64,000 bases of DNA from Saprospiraceae bacterium (GCA_016717265.1 JADKFX010000001.1:992001-1056000); one strand, 5' to 3'; positions 18,607-27,806 are shown, numbered from the stretch's first letter. Notes: generated from the sequence alone by a model not told the origin. Translations and numbers: made by a program.

Positions 18607-20186
18607 TTGCTAAAATTTTATTATATTTTAATACGATCCGGTATATAAAGCCAAAGCAACTTTTTTATTGGATGTATTATAAAATGAAGTGGAACATCAC
18701 AAATTCATTTAGTCCAATGAATAATAAATTTCAATCAACTATCAAGCCACCAAAAGTTGAATTTGAATATTTATTTGTTCCAAATTATCAAATTCAACAT
18801 TTGTCATTTCATTTACTCAATCAGACTAAAGAATTTGAAACTAGAATAGATTGGAATTTTAATGAGTATGGAAAATTATGGAATTATCATTTGCAGTATT
18901 TGCAGTATTTAGCAGATGAAGAAATTGCAATTAGTTATCGGTATTTCGTACTAAAAGATATATCACAATGTATTCTTAACGGCAATGTTTGCCTGGAGCC
19001 TTATCCTGTGTCTTTAAGGCTTATCCATTCTTTGATTTTTATTTCCAAACATCAAATAAGCGATGCGGTTATAAGCCATGCCATTTTAAAACAAGTTCAT
19101 TTTCTGGAGAAAAATTTGGAGTTTCATTTATTGGCAAATCATTTACTTGAAAATTATATTTCCTTGTGTTTTGTATTTGCTATGCTAGGGAATCCAATAA
19201 AATTGAATATTTATTTACCCTTGTTAATATATGAACTAAAGCAACAAGTATTAAGTGATGGAGCGCACTATGAAAGGACACCAACTTACCATGCAAATTT
19301 ATTATACCGATTGCAATTGTTGTATCAGCTAATGGAAGCGACAGAGTTTAAGGAGCAAACATTTACGGAATTGCAAAATTTTATTTCAAGAATGATTTCA
19401 TGGATTAAAAAAATGGAAAGTGGGGATGCAGGATTTCCTTTGTTTAATGATTCCGTTCTAAGTCAAACTCCATCTTTTAGTGCATTGATTAAATTTGCAG
19501 TAACTAAGCAAATTTTAGTTTTGGAGCTAGGTTTGTCAAGTAGTGGGTTTCGAATATTGGAAAATGAATTTTTTAAAGTAATCATAAATTGTGGAGAAAT
19601 TTTACCTTCATTTCAGCCCGGTCATGCCCATTCTGATATGTTGCATTTTATGGTATATCAGGGTCGTAATCTTATTCTTGCAGATTGTGGGGTATCCACT
19701 TATGAAATTGGAAGTAATCGGTTAAATGAACGATCCACAAAAATGCATAATACAGTTTCTTATAATTTGGAAAACCAATCCCAAATATGGCAGTCATTTC
19801 GAATCGCAAAAAGAGCTCAAATACAAATTTTAAAGGAATCCGAAAATACCATCGAAGCAGAAGTTATATGGCATACTGGGTTCAGGCATAAACGGTTATT
19901 TTTTCTGGATCAGCATCGTATTGTTATTCAAGATACCGTTAACTCTGCAGAAATTAGAACCATGGACATCATGTCAAATTTTCATTTTGACATACAAGAA
20001 GTTGAATTCAATGAAGATCAGATTTATTTAGATCAATTTAATATTGAATTGAAATTTGAAGGAAAAACAGATTCTCAATTGGAGAATTATGAACAAGCAG
20101 TTGACTTTAATGTTATCAAAACAAGTAAAAAAGTAATCGTCCATTTTGAAGATTCATTAAAAACAGTGATAAAATATATAGTTTGA
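18603..20186 (+). CDS. Heparinase II/III-family protein in the polysaccharide locus
   Basis: 527 residues. The TTG start at 18603 overlaps the epimerase stop and is kept because the encoded NTIRYIKPKQLFYWMYYKMK matches how this group normally begins. An alpha-helical barrel region leads into the heparinase II/III beta domain with GHAHSDMLHFMVYQG and LADCGVSTYE, the histidine-bearing core motif. Homologues cleave or modify uronic-acid polysaccharides by elimination. No signal peptide is present, so action inside the cell on nascent glycan or a precursor is possible. It pairs with the preceding two-domain oxidoreductase. Confidence 0.8.
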   Translation: MIAKILLYFNTIRYIKPKQLFYWMYYKMKWNITNSFSPMNNKFQSTIKPPKVEFEYLFVPNYQIQHLSFHLLNQTKEFETRIDWNFNEYGKLWNYHLQYLQYLADEEIAISYRYFVLKDISQCILNGNVCLEPYPVSLRLIHSLIFISKHQISDAVISHAILKQVHFLEKNLEFHLLANHLLENYISLCFVFAMLGNPIKLNIYLPLLIYELKQQVLSDGAHYERTPTYHANLLYRLQLLYQLMEATEFKEQTFTELQNFISRMISWIKKMESGDAGFPLFNDSVLSQTPSFSALIKFAVTKQILVLELGLSSSGFRILENEFFKVIINCGEILPSFQPGHAHSDMLHFMVYQGRNLILADCGVSTYEIGSNRLNERSTKMHNTVSYNLENQSQIWQSFRIAKRAQIQILKESENTIEAEVIWHTGFRHKRLFFLDQHRIVIQDTVNSAEIRTMDIMSNFHFDIQEVEFNEDQIYLDQFNIELKFEGKTDSQLENYEQAVDFNVIKTSKKVIVHFEDSLKTVIKYIV

Positions 20187-21370
20187 AAACCATTTTGTAT
20201 CTGAGTTATTTTTATTATCCTGATTTAAGTGCTGGTTCTTTTAGAAATACGGCACTTTCTAAAATGTTATCAAAAAAACTTTCAGGAGATACTCGTATAC
20301 ATTTGGTTTGCACCCAACCGAATCGTTACTATAATGTCGAAACAAAACTACCATCGGTTGAACATCTTGGAAATTTGACAATTCACAGGATTGATGTGCC
20401 TCAACACAAGAACAAATTTCTAAAGCAAGTTATTTCATTTTATTATTATCAACGAGGGGTCTGGAAGATTATTAAGGAATTAAATCTTAGTTTTATATTC
20501 GCTTCTACCTCAAAAATATTTACCGGATATCTGGCCTATCGAATTGCTAGCGTAAGAAAAGTACCTTATTATATTGATTTGAGAGATTTATTCTCGGAAA
20601 ATATTGCGGAATTGGAATTGTTCCCTTTTTTTAATAAATTTTTATCTAAATGGATTTACAAGAATATTGAACGGCCTACATTAATGAATGCAGCCCATAT
20701 AAATATTAATTCTGATGGATTTCGCTCTAGTTTGCCAAAAGAATTTAAAGGAACGATTAGCTTTTATCCAAATGGTATTGACGATGAGTTTATCGGCTGG
20801 ATCCAGGACCCTAGCCTAGGTAGATCTAAAATGGTGGTATGTTATGCTGGAAATATAGGAGAAGCTCAAGGCTTGCATAGATTAATTCCGGAATTGGCAG
20901 TTTCTTTAAAAGAAAGTCATCGTTTTATTATTATTGGGGATGGTTCTGCAAAACATAAACTGCAAAATGAAATCGTAAGACTTAAACTCAAGAATGTAAA
21001 ACTCATACCTCCAGTGAAAAGGACTATGTTATTAGATTATTATAGAACTGCACATTATTTATTGCTCCATTTAAATGATTATAAATCCTTTGAAAAAGTA
21101 CTGCCTTCAAAAATATTTGAATATGCCGGTGGGAATATTCCTATTTTAGCAGGTGTTTCTGGCTATGCAAAAACGTTTCTCGAAACAGAGGTAAAACAAA
21201 ATTGTTATATATTTAAACCTTGTGATGTAGGTATGATTCGTAATTATTTAGAACTAAATTTATATAGTACACAGAGCCGTACAGAATTTTCTGAAAAATA
21301 TAGCCGCGAGAATATCACAAATCAAATGGCGAATTCTATATTGTCAACGATTCAGAAATTTAATGGATGA
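20183..21370 (+). CDS. GT4-family glycosyltransferase (WbuB-like)
   Basis: 395 residues. The start LYLSYFYYPDLSAGSFRN is that of N-terminal GT-B domains in WbuB-like enzymes, and VVCYAGNIGEAQGLHRLI begins the donor-binding domain, followed by the KSFEKVLPSKIFEYAGGNIP nucleotide-sugar site. It probably adds one sugar of the repeat unit at the cytoplasmic membrane face; donor and acceptor are unknown. The TTG start at 20183 overlaps the preceding stop by 4 nt. Confidence 0.82.
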   Translation: MKTILYLSYFYYPDLSAGSFRNTALSKMLSKKLSGDTRIHLVCTQPNRYYNVETKLPSVEHLGNLTIHRIDVPQHKNKFLKQVISFYYYQRGVWKIIKELNLSFIFASTSKIFTGYLAYRIASVRKVPYYIDLRDLFSENIAELELFPFFNKFLSKWIYKNIERPTLMNAAHININSDGFRSSLPKEFKGTISFYPNGIDDEFIGWIQDPSLGRSKMVVCYAGNIGEAQGLHRLIPELAVSLKESHRFIIIGDGSAKHKLQNEIVRLKLKNVKLIPPVKRTMLLDYYRTAHYLLLHLNDYKSFEKVLPSKIFEYAGGNIPILAGVSGYAKTFLETEVKQNCYIFKPCDVGMIRNYLELNLYSTQSRTEFSEKYSRENITNQMANSILSTIQKFNG

Positions 21371-22499
21371 TTTCAAAATTTTAATTGTTGCGAATTCTAG
21401 TTGGAATATCATAAATTTCAGATTCGCATTAATTCAACATTTGAAAGATCAAGGGTTTATGATAACAGTGGTCGCTCCTGAGGATCCTTATTCTAGTGAA
21501 ATTCGTCAGTGTTCGTTTCTAAATTTTATTCCATTGAAGAATTTGCAAGCGAATAGTATAAATATTTTCCGGGATTTATTTTTAGTAAAAGAACTTTACT
21601 CAATTTACAAGAGGGAGCATCCTGATTTAATATTGCAATTTACGATTAAGCCAAATATTTATGGCAGTCTTGCAGCAAAATTGTTAAATCTGAAAGTAGT
21701 TTCTACAATTACAGGATTAGGTTATGCATTTACTAAACAAAGATGGTTTCAAAAACCAATTGAGTTTATTTATAAGTTGGCACTTTCATTCAACGAATTC
21801 GTATTTTTTCATAATGCAGATGATTTGAATTATTTTATTGATAAATCAATTCTAAAATTTGGAGTGGGTTCAGTGATACCTGGTAGCGGAGTGGATACGG
21901 ATTATTTTAAGAAATCGGCTACTGATGAAAAATCATCGTATTTTAATTTTCTTTTTCTGGGCAGATTAATAGAAGAGAAAGGGGTTAGAGAATTTGTTGA
22001 AGCTGCAAAGTTGATTAAGCGGGATCATAGAAATTGTTGTTTTTACATTGCCGGTAAGTTTTTAGAAAAGGGAAATAGTGCTATTCCGAGAACTGAATTA
22101 AATGCCTGGATTCAAGAGCAGCGTATTGAATATTTAGGGGATTCAAAAGATGTAAAATCCTTGATTTCAAATTGCGATGTGGTTGTTTTACCATCCTACC
22201 GGGAAGGTTTGCCAAGAGCTATTCTGGAAGCAATGGCAATGGAAAAACCTGTGATCGTAACAGATGTGCCTGGCTGTAGAGATTTGGTATTAAATTCAAT
22301 GAATGGGTATATCGTTCCACCGAGAAATATTAAGTTATTAGCAAAAGCATTTGAACAAATGTTGGAATTGTCAACAAATGAAAGAATAGCAATGGGTCTT
22401 GCTGGTCGGCAAATGGTTTTAGATAAATATGATTTAAAAATTATATTGACTCACTATGATATATTATTGAGGAAATTGGATTTGTTAAAAGAGGCATAA
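21363..22499 (+). CDS. GT4-family glycosyltransferase
   Basis: 378 residues with the N-terminal ILIVANSSWNIINFRFALI text, STITGLGYAF, VIPGSGVDTDYF, FNFLFLGRLIEEKGVREFVEA and the retaining GT4 EX7E signature within SYREGLPRAILEAMAMEKP. It overlaps the previous glycosyltransferase by 8 nt. It probably attaches an internal HexNAc-type residue of the surface glycan; specificity is not readable from sequence. Confidence 0.87.
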   Translation: MDDFKILIVANSSWNIINFRFALIQHLKDQGFMITVVAPEDPYSSEIRQCSFLNFIPLKNLQANSINIFRDLFLVKELYSIYKREHPDLILQFTIKPNIYGSLAAKLLNLKVVSTITGLGYAFTKQRWFQKPIEFIYKLALSFNEFVFFHNADDLNYFIDKSILKFGVGSVIPGSGVDTDYFKKSATDEKSSYFNFLFLGRLIEEKGVREFVEAAKLIKRDHRNCCFYIAGKFLEKGNSAIPRTELNAWIQEQRIEYLGDSKDVKSLISNCDVVVLPSYREGLPRAILEAMAMEKPVIVTDVPGCRDLVLNSMNGYIVPPRNIKLLAKAFEQMLELSTNERIAMGLAGRQMVLDKYDLKIILTHYDILLRKLDLLKEA

Positions 22500-22521
22500 T
22501 TGCTAGTTATAGAAATCCACA

Positions 22522-23079
22522 ATGGAAATATCATTAATTTTAAAAAACAAAAAGTACTATCAGAACAGAATTCGAAGAATCATTCCATATCTGGATCTCC
22601 AGGGTAGTTCTGTATTAGATTTGGGATGTGGACAAATGGTATTGTATGAGTCTATGGGTCCTAAGCTAAGAGAGTATCTTGGTATTGATAATTTTCCTTT
22701 TTCGAATAAGGAATATTTTATTTTGGGAGATCTAAAAAATTCAAATTTACTTCCAGCTAAACACTTTGATTTTATTTTTATATTAGGGGTTATAGATCAT
22801 TTTATAAAAGATGAGAAACTAAATTTAGTTAGTTTATGCAAAAATAAATTTCAGAATTCACTTATCATTAGTCAGAGAAACGAGCACTCTTTGATAAATA
22901 AATGGTTGCAGCAGAATAAATGCACAATAAAAATTGAAGATAGTTTTGAAAATAATAAGATAGAAATCATCTATCTGTTAAAATTACCCTTATTTGCTTT
23001 TGTATTTGACTTAACAAAGCTTAAAAGCCTTCGAAGTATTCTAAGTACAGAATTTGTATATATTATTTCAAAGGGGTAA
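22522..23079 (+). CDS. Class I SAM-dependent methyltransferase
   Basis: 185 residues with the SAM-binding motif VLDLGCGQ at 31-38, an acidic residue after beta-2 in LGIDNFPF, and FDFIFILGVIDHF as the motif IV region. As the last gene of the polysaccharide locus it could methylate a sugar or cap the chain. It is shorter than many sugar methyltransferases. Its 3' end overlaps the convergent gmk gene by 17 nt. Confidence 0.75.
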   Translation: MEISLILKNKKYYQNRIRRIIPYLDLQGSSVLDLGCGQMVLYESMGPKLREYLGIDNFPFSNKEYFILGDLKNSNLLPAKHFDFIFILGVIDHFIKDEKLNLVSLCKNKFQNSLIISQRNEHSLINKWLQQNKCTIKIEDSFENNKIEIIYLLKLPLFAFVFDLTKLKSLRSILSTEFVYIISKG

Positions 23080-23650
23080 GGATAAAATCCTTTACTATAG
23101 TTGAAATAACATCTTGTGCTAATGATAACTTGTCATTTGAAATGACATAATCAAAATTTTTAGCATATTCCAATTCAGTGCTTGCCTTTTGAATTCTGCG
23201 TTCAAGACTTTCTGGAGTTTCGGTACCTCTCAGTAATAAACGTTGTCGAAGTACTTCTAAGCTTGAAGCCTTAACATAGATAGATAGTATATTCTCTTTG
23301 AATTTGGATTCAATAAAGTGAGCACCTTTTACATCAATATCGAAAAGTGCAATTTTGTTTTCGTCCCAGATTCGTTCAACTTCGTTTACCAGGGTTCCAT
23401 AGTATTGTCCAGGATATACTTCCTGGTATTCAAAAAACTTATGATTTTCTATTGCAGTATTAAATTCAGAATGGGTATAAAAAAAATAATTAAGTCCATT
23501 TATTTCATCTTTTCGAGCGAGACGAGTAGTTGCAGAAATAGAAAAAGAAAGCTCCTTAAATTGATTTAATAAATAACGGGCAATGGTTGTTTTTCCAGAT
23601 CCTGAAGGTGCAGTAAGTATGATTATTTTACCGCGTAAAAATTCCATCAT
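23063..23650 (-). CDS. gmk: Guanylate kinase
   Basis: 195 residues, P-loop APSGSGKTT at 14-22, then the GMP-binding text (SISATTRLARKDEINGLNYF, FFEYQEVYPGQYYGT) and a lid region with LLLRGTETPESLERRI. It phosphorylates GMP to GDP with ATP. Its start overlaps the yicC stop by 4 nt, the common yicC-gmk pairing, so the two are co-transcribed. Confidence 0.95.
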   Translation of the reverse strand: MMEFLRGKIIILTAPSGSGKTTIARYLLNQFKELSFSISATTRLARKDEINGLNYFFYTHSEFNTAIENHKFFEYQEVYPGQYYGTLVNEVERIWDENKIALFDIDVKGAHFIESKFKENILSIYVKASSLEVLRQRLLLRGTETPESLERRIQKASTELEYAKNFDYVISNDKLSLAQDVISTIVKDFILTPLK

Positions 23651-24522
23651 AAAACATTCGCCATTTGTTCTTTAATTTTTTCAAGATCATCTTTCATATT
23701 GACGACCAATTTTTGGATTGGAGAGTATTGAGCTTTTGATCCTAAGGTATTTATTTCTCTTCCGATTTCCTGACTAATAAAATTTAATTTACGAGATTTG
23801 ATAGTGCCTTTTGTATTCAATTCGTCTAAGAAATATTCACAATGTTGTTTAAGTCTTACTTTTTCTTCAGTAATGTCAAGACGTTCTAAATAATATAATA
23901 ATTCTTGTTCAAAGCGATTTCTATCAATATTCTCACCTTCAAAATTAGCATTTAGTGCTTTTAATAATTTTTCTTTCAATAATTTAGTTCTATCAGGATC
24001 TTCTTTTTCAACTTTTTGTAAATGATCTAAAATACCTCTTGTTCGTAATTCCATATCATTTGCTATGATATTCCCTTCAATAGAACGAAAATCATTGAGC
24101 TTTTCAATAGCTTCATTTAATAGATCCAGGGTAAAATGGTATTCTTCATTAGAAATAAGAGTATCCTGTGAAACGATCACATTTGGAAACTTCATAATAG
24201 CATTTAGAATGTCTGAATGGCTAAGATCGATTTCGTCAGAAAGTGACTTTATTTGATTATAGAATGTTAGGAAAAGGTTTTTATTGATACTAAATTCTTC
24301 GTCCCCACCTTTAGAATCGACGGAAATATTTAGGTCCATTTTACCACGAATCACTTTATCATTCAATATTTTCCTCAAGTCTAGTTCGTGTTGACGATAA
24401 CTATTTGGGATTTTAAGACGAAAATCGTTGACTTTTGAATTTACACAACGAATTTCGATTACGATTTCTTTGCCCTGGAAATGGCCCTTAGAATTACCAA
24501 AACCAGTCATTGACAACAACAT
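23647..24522 (-). CDS. yicC: YicC-family endoribonuclease
   Basis: 291 residues with the N-terminal LLSMTGFGNS and VIEIRCVNSKVNDFRLKIP, and the C-terminal RKLNFISQEIGREINTLGSKA, both diagnostic of the family. YicC proteins are linked to RNA turnover in E. coli and Bacillus. A TAnnTTTGC box lies just upstream and gmk follows with a 4-nt overlap. Confidence 0.92.
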   Translation of the reverse strand: MLLSMTGFGNSKGHFQGKEIVIEIRCVNSKVNDFRLKIPNSYRQHELDLRKILNDKVIRGKMDLNISVDSKGGDEEFSINKNLFLTFYNQIKSLSDEIDLSHSDILNAIMKFPNVIVSQDTLISNEEYHFTLDLLNEAIEKLNDFRSIEGNIIANDMELRTRGILDHLQKVEKEDPDRTKLLKEKLLKALNANFEGENIDRNRFEQELLYYLERLDITEEKVRLKQHCEYFLDELNTKGTIKSRKLNFISQEIGREINTLGSKAQYSPIQKLVVNMKDDLEKIKEQMANVL

Positions 24523-24538
24523 AGGCTAAAATTGAACC

Positions 24539-24547
24539 GCAAAGGTA
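24539..24547 (-). promoter_or_regulatory. -7 box for the yicC-gmk operon
   Basis: On the minus strand the sequence reads TACCTTTGC, an exact TAnnTTTGC match, leaving about 17 nt before the yicC ATG. The -33 element is not clear. Confidence 0.55.
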
Positions 24548-24741
24548 GTTATATATTTATGAAACCACCCTGCAAGTCCCTTGAATACGCATTCTTTCGA
24601 GCTATCTGATTGATATAGAAAAAGTTAGAATAAGTTTTTTTTAATAAAAAATCATCGAAATGTTTTGCGAACCGATGAAAATTGCGAAATTTGCCACGCT
24701 CTTTAAGGGTCGTAATTCATAACTGTCTAAATATCAAGGAA

Positions 24742-25068
24742 ATGAGAAAAGCTGATTTAGTAGCATTGATCTCAGAAAAATCAGGTGTTCCAAAGGTAGA
24801 TGTACTAGTCTCCATGGAAATGTTTTTTAAGGAGGTAAAGCAATCCCTGGCTACAGGTGAGAATGTTTACATCCGGGGTTTTGGATCTTTTGTAATAAAG
24901 AAAAGAGCTAAAAAAATCGGAAGGCATATTAAAAAGAATGTCGCAATTGAGATTCCTGAGCATTATATTCCTTCATTTAAGCCAGCGAAAATATTTGTTG
25001 ACCATGTAAAGCTTGGTAAAGAACCAGAAGGGGTAGATTATGAGGAGGATGAAAATGAAGACCAATAA
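24742..25068 (+). CDS. HU/IHF-family DNA-binding protein
   Basis: 108 residues from the ATG at 24742 (MRKADLVALISEKSG); the frame is open 20 codons further upstream but that text does not look like HU. It carries the DNA-binding arm region VYIRGFGSFVIKKRAKKIGR and KPAKIFVDHV, plus an acidic C-terminal tail (YEEDENEDQ) beyond the usual ~90 residues. It should bind and bend DNA as a dimer. Its stop overlaps the following ATG by one base (TAATG). Confidence 0.9.
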   Translation: MRKADLVALISEKSGVPKVDVLVSMEMFFKEVKQSLATGENVYIRGFGSFVIKKRAKKIGRHIKKNVAIEIPEHYIPSFKPAKIFVDHVKLGKEPEGVDYEEDENEDQ

Positions 25069-25841
25069 TGATTTTTTCTCCTGGTAGGCTGGGATTTTTG
25101 TTTTTTGGACTATTATTGATATTCTATTTCGGATTTAACATAACATCGCCGGATTTAAGAGTTTCATCAAAGACCAAAAGCCAAACTTTAAAAGCAACGG
25201 GATTGGAAAATATAGAAAAAGGGGCTTTAAAATCCCTGACACCAAGTCAGAAAGCTGAATTGGACCAATTTAACAAATTGAAAACTGAGTTAAAATTAGA
25301 TCAGGAAAAAGTTGAGATCTTGAAAAAAATATCTGGCTTTTGGTTTAATTTAAATCAGTATTCTTTAGCAGGTGGATATGCTAAGAAGGTAGCAGAAATA
25401 GAAAAAACGGAAGAAGCTTGGAAAATAGCTGGTTCAAGTTTTTTATATGGACTTGACGGAAGTGCTGAACTTAAACTACAGCAGTTTTGTCAGCAAGAAG
25501 CAGTATTTTGTTTTGAACAAGCAATTTCATTAAATACCGCGGAACCTTCTTATCAATTATACCTGGCAATGGCTTATGTAAAGTTGCCTGGAGCAGAACC
25601 AATGAAAGGTATTAAAATGATGCTTGATTTGGAGACTAAATTTCCCGAATATCTTGATTTGCAATTGCAATTAGCAGAATTAGGAATTCAAACCGGTCAA
25701 TTTGAGAAAGCAAAACTTCGAATAGAAAAAATAATTATAAAAGAACCAAAAAATTCTAAAGCCAACTGTTTAATGTTGCAAATTTTGGAATCTTTGGGTC
25801 AAACAAAAGATTTAAATAAATATCAATTACTTTGTAAATAA
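25068..25841 (+). CDS. Membrane-anchored TPR-type protein
   Basis: 257 residues. One N-terminal hydrophobic segment (LGFLFFGLLLIFYFGF) is followed by a helical region where A/L/Y spacing (CFEQAISLNTAEPSYQLYLAMAY, LAELGIQTGQFEKAKL) indicates three to four tetratricopeptide-like repeats. The orientation suggests a periplasmic TPR domain for protein interaction. It is coupled to the HU gene by a one-base overlap. No specific function can be assigned. Confidence 0.75.
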   Translation: MIFSPGRLGFLFFGLLLIFYFGFNITSPDLRVSSKTKSQTLKATGLENIEKGALKSLTPSQKAELDQFNKLKTELKLDQEKVEILKKISGFWFNLNQYSLAGGYAKKVAEIEKTEEAWKIAGSSFLYGLDGSAELKLQQFCQQEAVFCFEQAISLNTAEPSYQLYLAMAYVKLPGAEPMKGIKMMLDLETKFPEYLDLQLQLAELGIQTGQFEKAKLRIEKIIIKEPKNSKANCLMLQILESLGQTKDLNKYQLLCK

Positions 25842-25847
25842 TAAAAT

Positions 25848-25943
25848 ATGCCTTGCGGTAAAAAAAGAAAAAGACATAAAATCGCGACGCACAAGCGCAA
25901 AAAGCGATTAAGAAAAAACAGGCACAAGAAGAAGAACAGGTAG
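25848..25943 (+). CDS. 31-residue AURKAIP1/COX24-type basic protein
   Basis: ATG at 25848, 6 nt after the TPR gene stop. The product begins MPCGKKRKRHKIATHKRKKR and continues RLRKNRHKKKNR before TAG; more than half of the residues are K or R, with several H. This matches the tiny conserved Bacteroidota proteins carrying an AURKAIP1/COX24 domain, related to mitochondrial mS38 and actinobacterial bS22 of the small ribosomal subunit. A ribosome-associated role is inferred from that relationship. It is below usual length cut-offs and easily missed. Confidence 0.8.
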   Translation: MPCGKKRKRHKIATHKRKKRLRKNRHKKKNR

Positions 25944-26252
25944 AAGTATTTACTCTGCGGGACTTAGGCTTAAACCTAAGGAAATGGATCATTTACCTTT
26001 TGAATCCCATACCCCATTTAAGAAAAAATACCTCTTTCAATTTAATAAATTGGAATTGGAACCTGTTTCTGCTACCCTTGAACCGAAAAATATCCTCATT
26101 GCTGGATTTTAAATTTGTAAGAATTTATGATTTCCATAATTCTCTTGCAAATTGGAAATTCGAATTAAAATACAGCAATGAAAATGGGATTCGGCTTTTG
26201 CCATTTCTTCCTTTTGTGTTTGGCTTAGATTCCGCATCATTTATATAGATGC
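25944..26252. other. 309-bp gap with a possible frameshifted small gene
   Basis: In one frame ATG at 25984 opens a plausible 42-residue stretch (MDHLPFESHTPFKKKYLF...) ending at TAA; the second half in the +1-related frame (FVRIYDFHNSLANWKFELK...) reads with typical codons until TAG at 26246-26248. Neither frame alone looks coding throughout. Either a small broken gene or unconstrained spacer. Confidence 0.3.
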
Positions 26253-27806
26253 ATGGAAAAAGAATTAATTATCTCGGCCCAATTGGGCTCAGTAGAGATT
26301 GCTTTGCTTGAAGATAAGAAGCTCGTCGAACTTCATAAACAGAAAGCAAATACACAATATAATGTTGGAGATATCTTTCTCGGACAGATCAAGAAATTAA
26401 TGCCCGGCCTGAATGCCGCATTTGTTGATATTGGTCATAAGAAAGAATCCTTTCTGCATTATACAGATATGGGCCCTCTATTCAACTCAGATGTAACCTA
26501 CACCCAAGAAGCAATGGAAGGTAAATACACCTCCAGCTTACTCGAACATTTTGAATTAAAGCCCGAAATTCATAAAAATGGAAAAGTTTCTCAAATCACG
26601 GATAAACGGGTAAACCTGTTAGTTCAAATATTAAAGGAACCCATTTCTACAAAAGGGCATCGATTGACTTGTGAAATTACGATTCCTGGGAGGTTTTTAG
26701 TGCTCACTCCTTTTTCTAATACAATTGCAATTTCTAAGAAAATAGCGAATACAGATGAGCGGAATCGTTTATTTCATGTAGTTGAATCAATTCGTCCTAA
26801 AAATTTTGGGATCGTCGTGAGGACGGCTGCGGAAGGGAAGAAGGTCGCTGAAATGCATGAAGAAATTAATATGCTTTGTGAAAAGTGGAAGGTCCTGCAT
26901 AGTCAACTTTACAAAGCGAAAGCTCCGATGAAATTGTTGAGTGAACTCGATAAAACATCCAGTATTATTAGAGATTTATTGAATCCAACATTTACTAATA
27001 TTGTAGTGAATGACAGAGATATTTTCGAAGGGATCAAAATTTATTTAGAGAATAACTTACCGGAAAAAACAAATATTGTTCAATTTTATAAGGGTAGCAA
27101 ACCTATTTTTGAACATTTTGGAGTCAAACGACAAATAAAACATGCATTTGGACAAACTGCAACTTTAAGTAGTGGAGCGTATGTTGTTATTGAGCATACT
27201 GAAGCTATGCATGTAGTGGATGTAAATAGCGGTCCTAAATCACAACGTTTGGATCAAGAAAATGCAGCACTTCAGGTGAATGTTGAAGCTGCTGAAGAAA
27301 TAGCCCGACAATTAAGATTAAGAGATATCGGTGGATTAATAGTTATTGACTTTATTGATATGAAAAATAATGATAATAAAGTCGAGTTATACAATGCTAT
27401 GAAAAAATTTATGGAGCAGGATCGGTCTCAACATACGATTCTTCCGCTGAGTAAATTTGGTCTTATGCAAATTACACGTCAAAGAGAACGTCAGGAGTTG
27501 AAGTTAGATACCTCTGAAGTTTGTCCTTCATGCACAGGTACAGGTAAAGTAAATGCATCCATTTTTTTAGTAGACATGATTGAAAAAGATCTGGATTTTA
27601 TATTATCTACAAGGCCTACAAAGCATTTAGTGCTTGAAGTTCATCCATATGTTGCAGCGTTTCTAAAAAAAGGTTTTTGGAATTATTCCTGGAAATGGTA
27701 TTTCAAACATCATAAAAAAGTAAAAATTAGAGAAAATCAAGATTTACCTTTGATTGAATTTAAATTTTTTGATGGTCCGGAAGAAGAAATCCGCTTTAAA
27801 GCATAA
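26253..27806 (+). CDS. rng: Ribonuclease G (Rne/Rng family)
   Basis: 517 residues. An S1 RNA-binding domain (VGDIFLGQIKKLMPGLNAAFVDIG) with a family-type insertion precedes the catalytic region with MHVVDVNSGPKS and IGGLIVIDFIDMK, whose aspartates bind Mg2+, and the zinc-link CPSCTGTGK. There is no long RNase E-type C-terminal scaffold. It cleaves single-stranded A/U-rich RNA and matures 16S rRNA. It follows the small basic (possibly ribosomal) gene. Confidence 0.93.
   Translation: MEKELIISAQLGSVEIALLEDKKLVELHKQKANTQYNVGDIFLGQIKKLMPGLNAAFVDIGHKKESFLHYTDMGPLFNSDVTYTQEAMEGKYTSSLLEHFELKPEIHKNGKVSQITDKRVNLLVQILKEPISTKGHRLTCEITIPGRFLVLTPFSNTIAISKKIANTDERNRLFHVVESIRPKNFGIVVRTAAEGKKVAEMHEEINMLCEKWKVLHSQLYKAKAPMKLLSELDKTSSIIRDLLNPTFTNIVVNDRDIFEGIKIYLENNLPEKTNIVQFYKGSKPIFEHFGVKRQIKHAFGQTATLSSGAYVVIEHTEAMHVVDVNSGPKSQRLDQENAALQVNVEAAEEIARQLRLRDIGGLIVIDFIDMKNNDNKVELYNAMKKFMEQDRSQHTILPLSKFGLMQITRQRERQELKLDTSEVCPSCTGTGKVNASIFLVDMIEKDLDFILSTRPTKHLVLEVHPYVAAFLKKGFWNYSWKWYFKHHKKVKIRENQDLPLIEFKFFDGPEEEIRFKA

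Noticed and set aside
18603..20186. Polysaccharide utilisation locus
   Set aside because: The heparinase-like gene lies among biosynthetic enzymes, has no signal peptide, and no SusC/SusD pair is adjacent.
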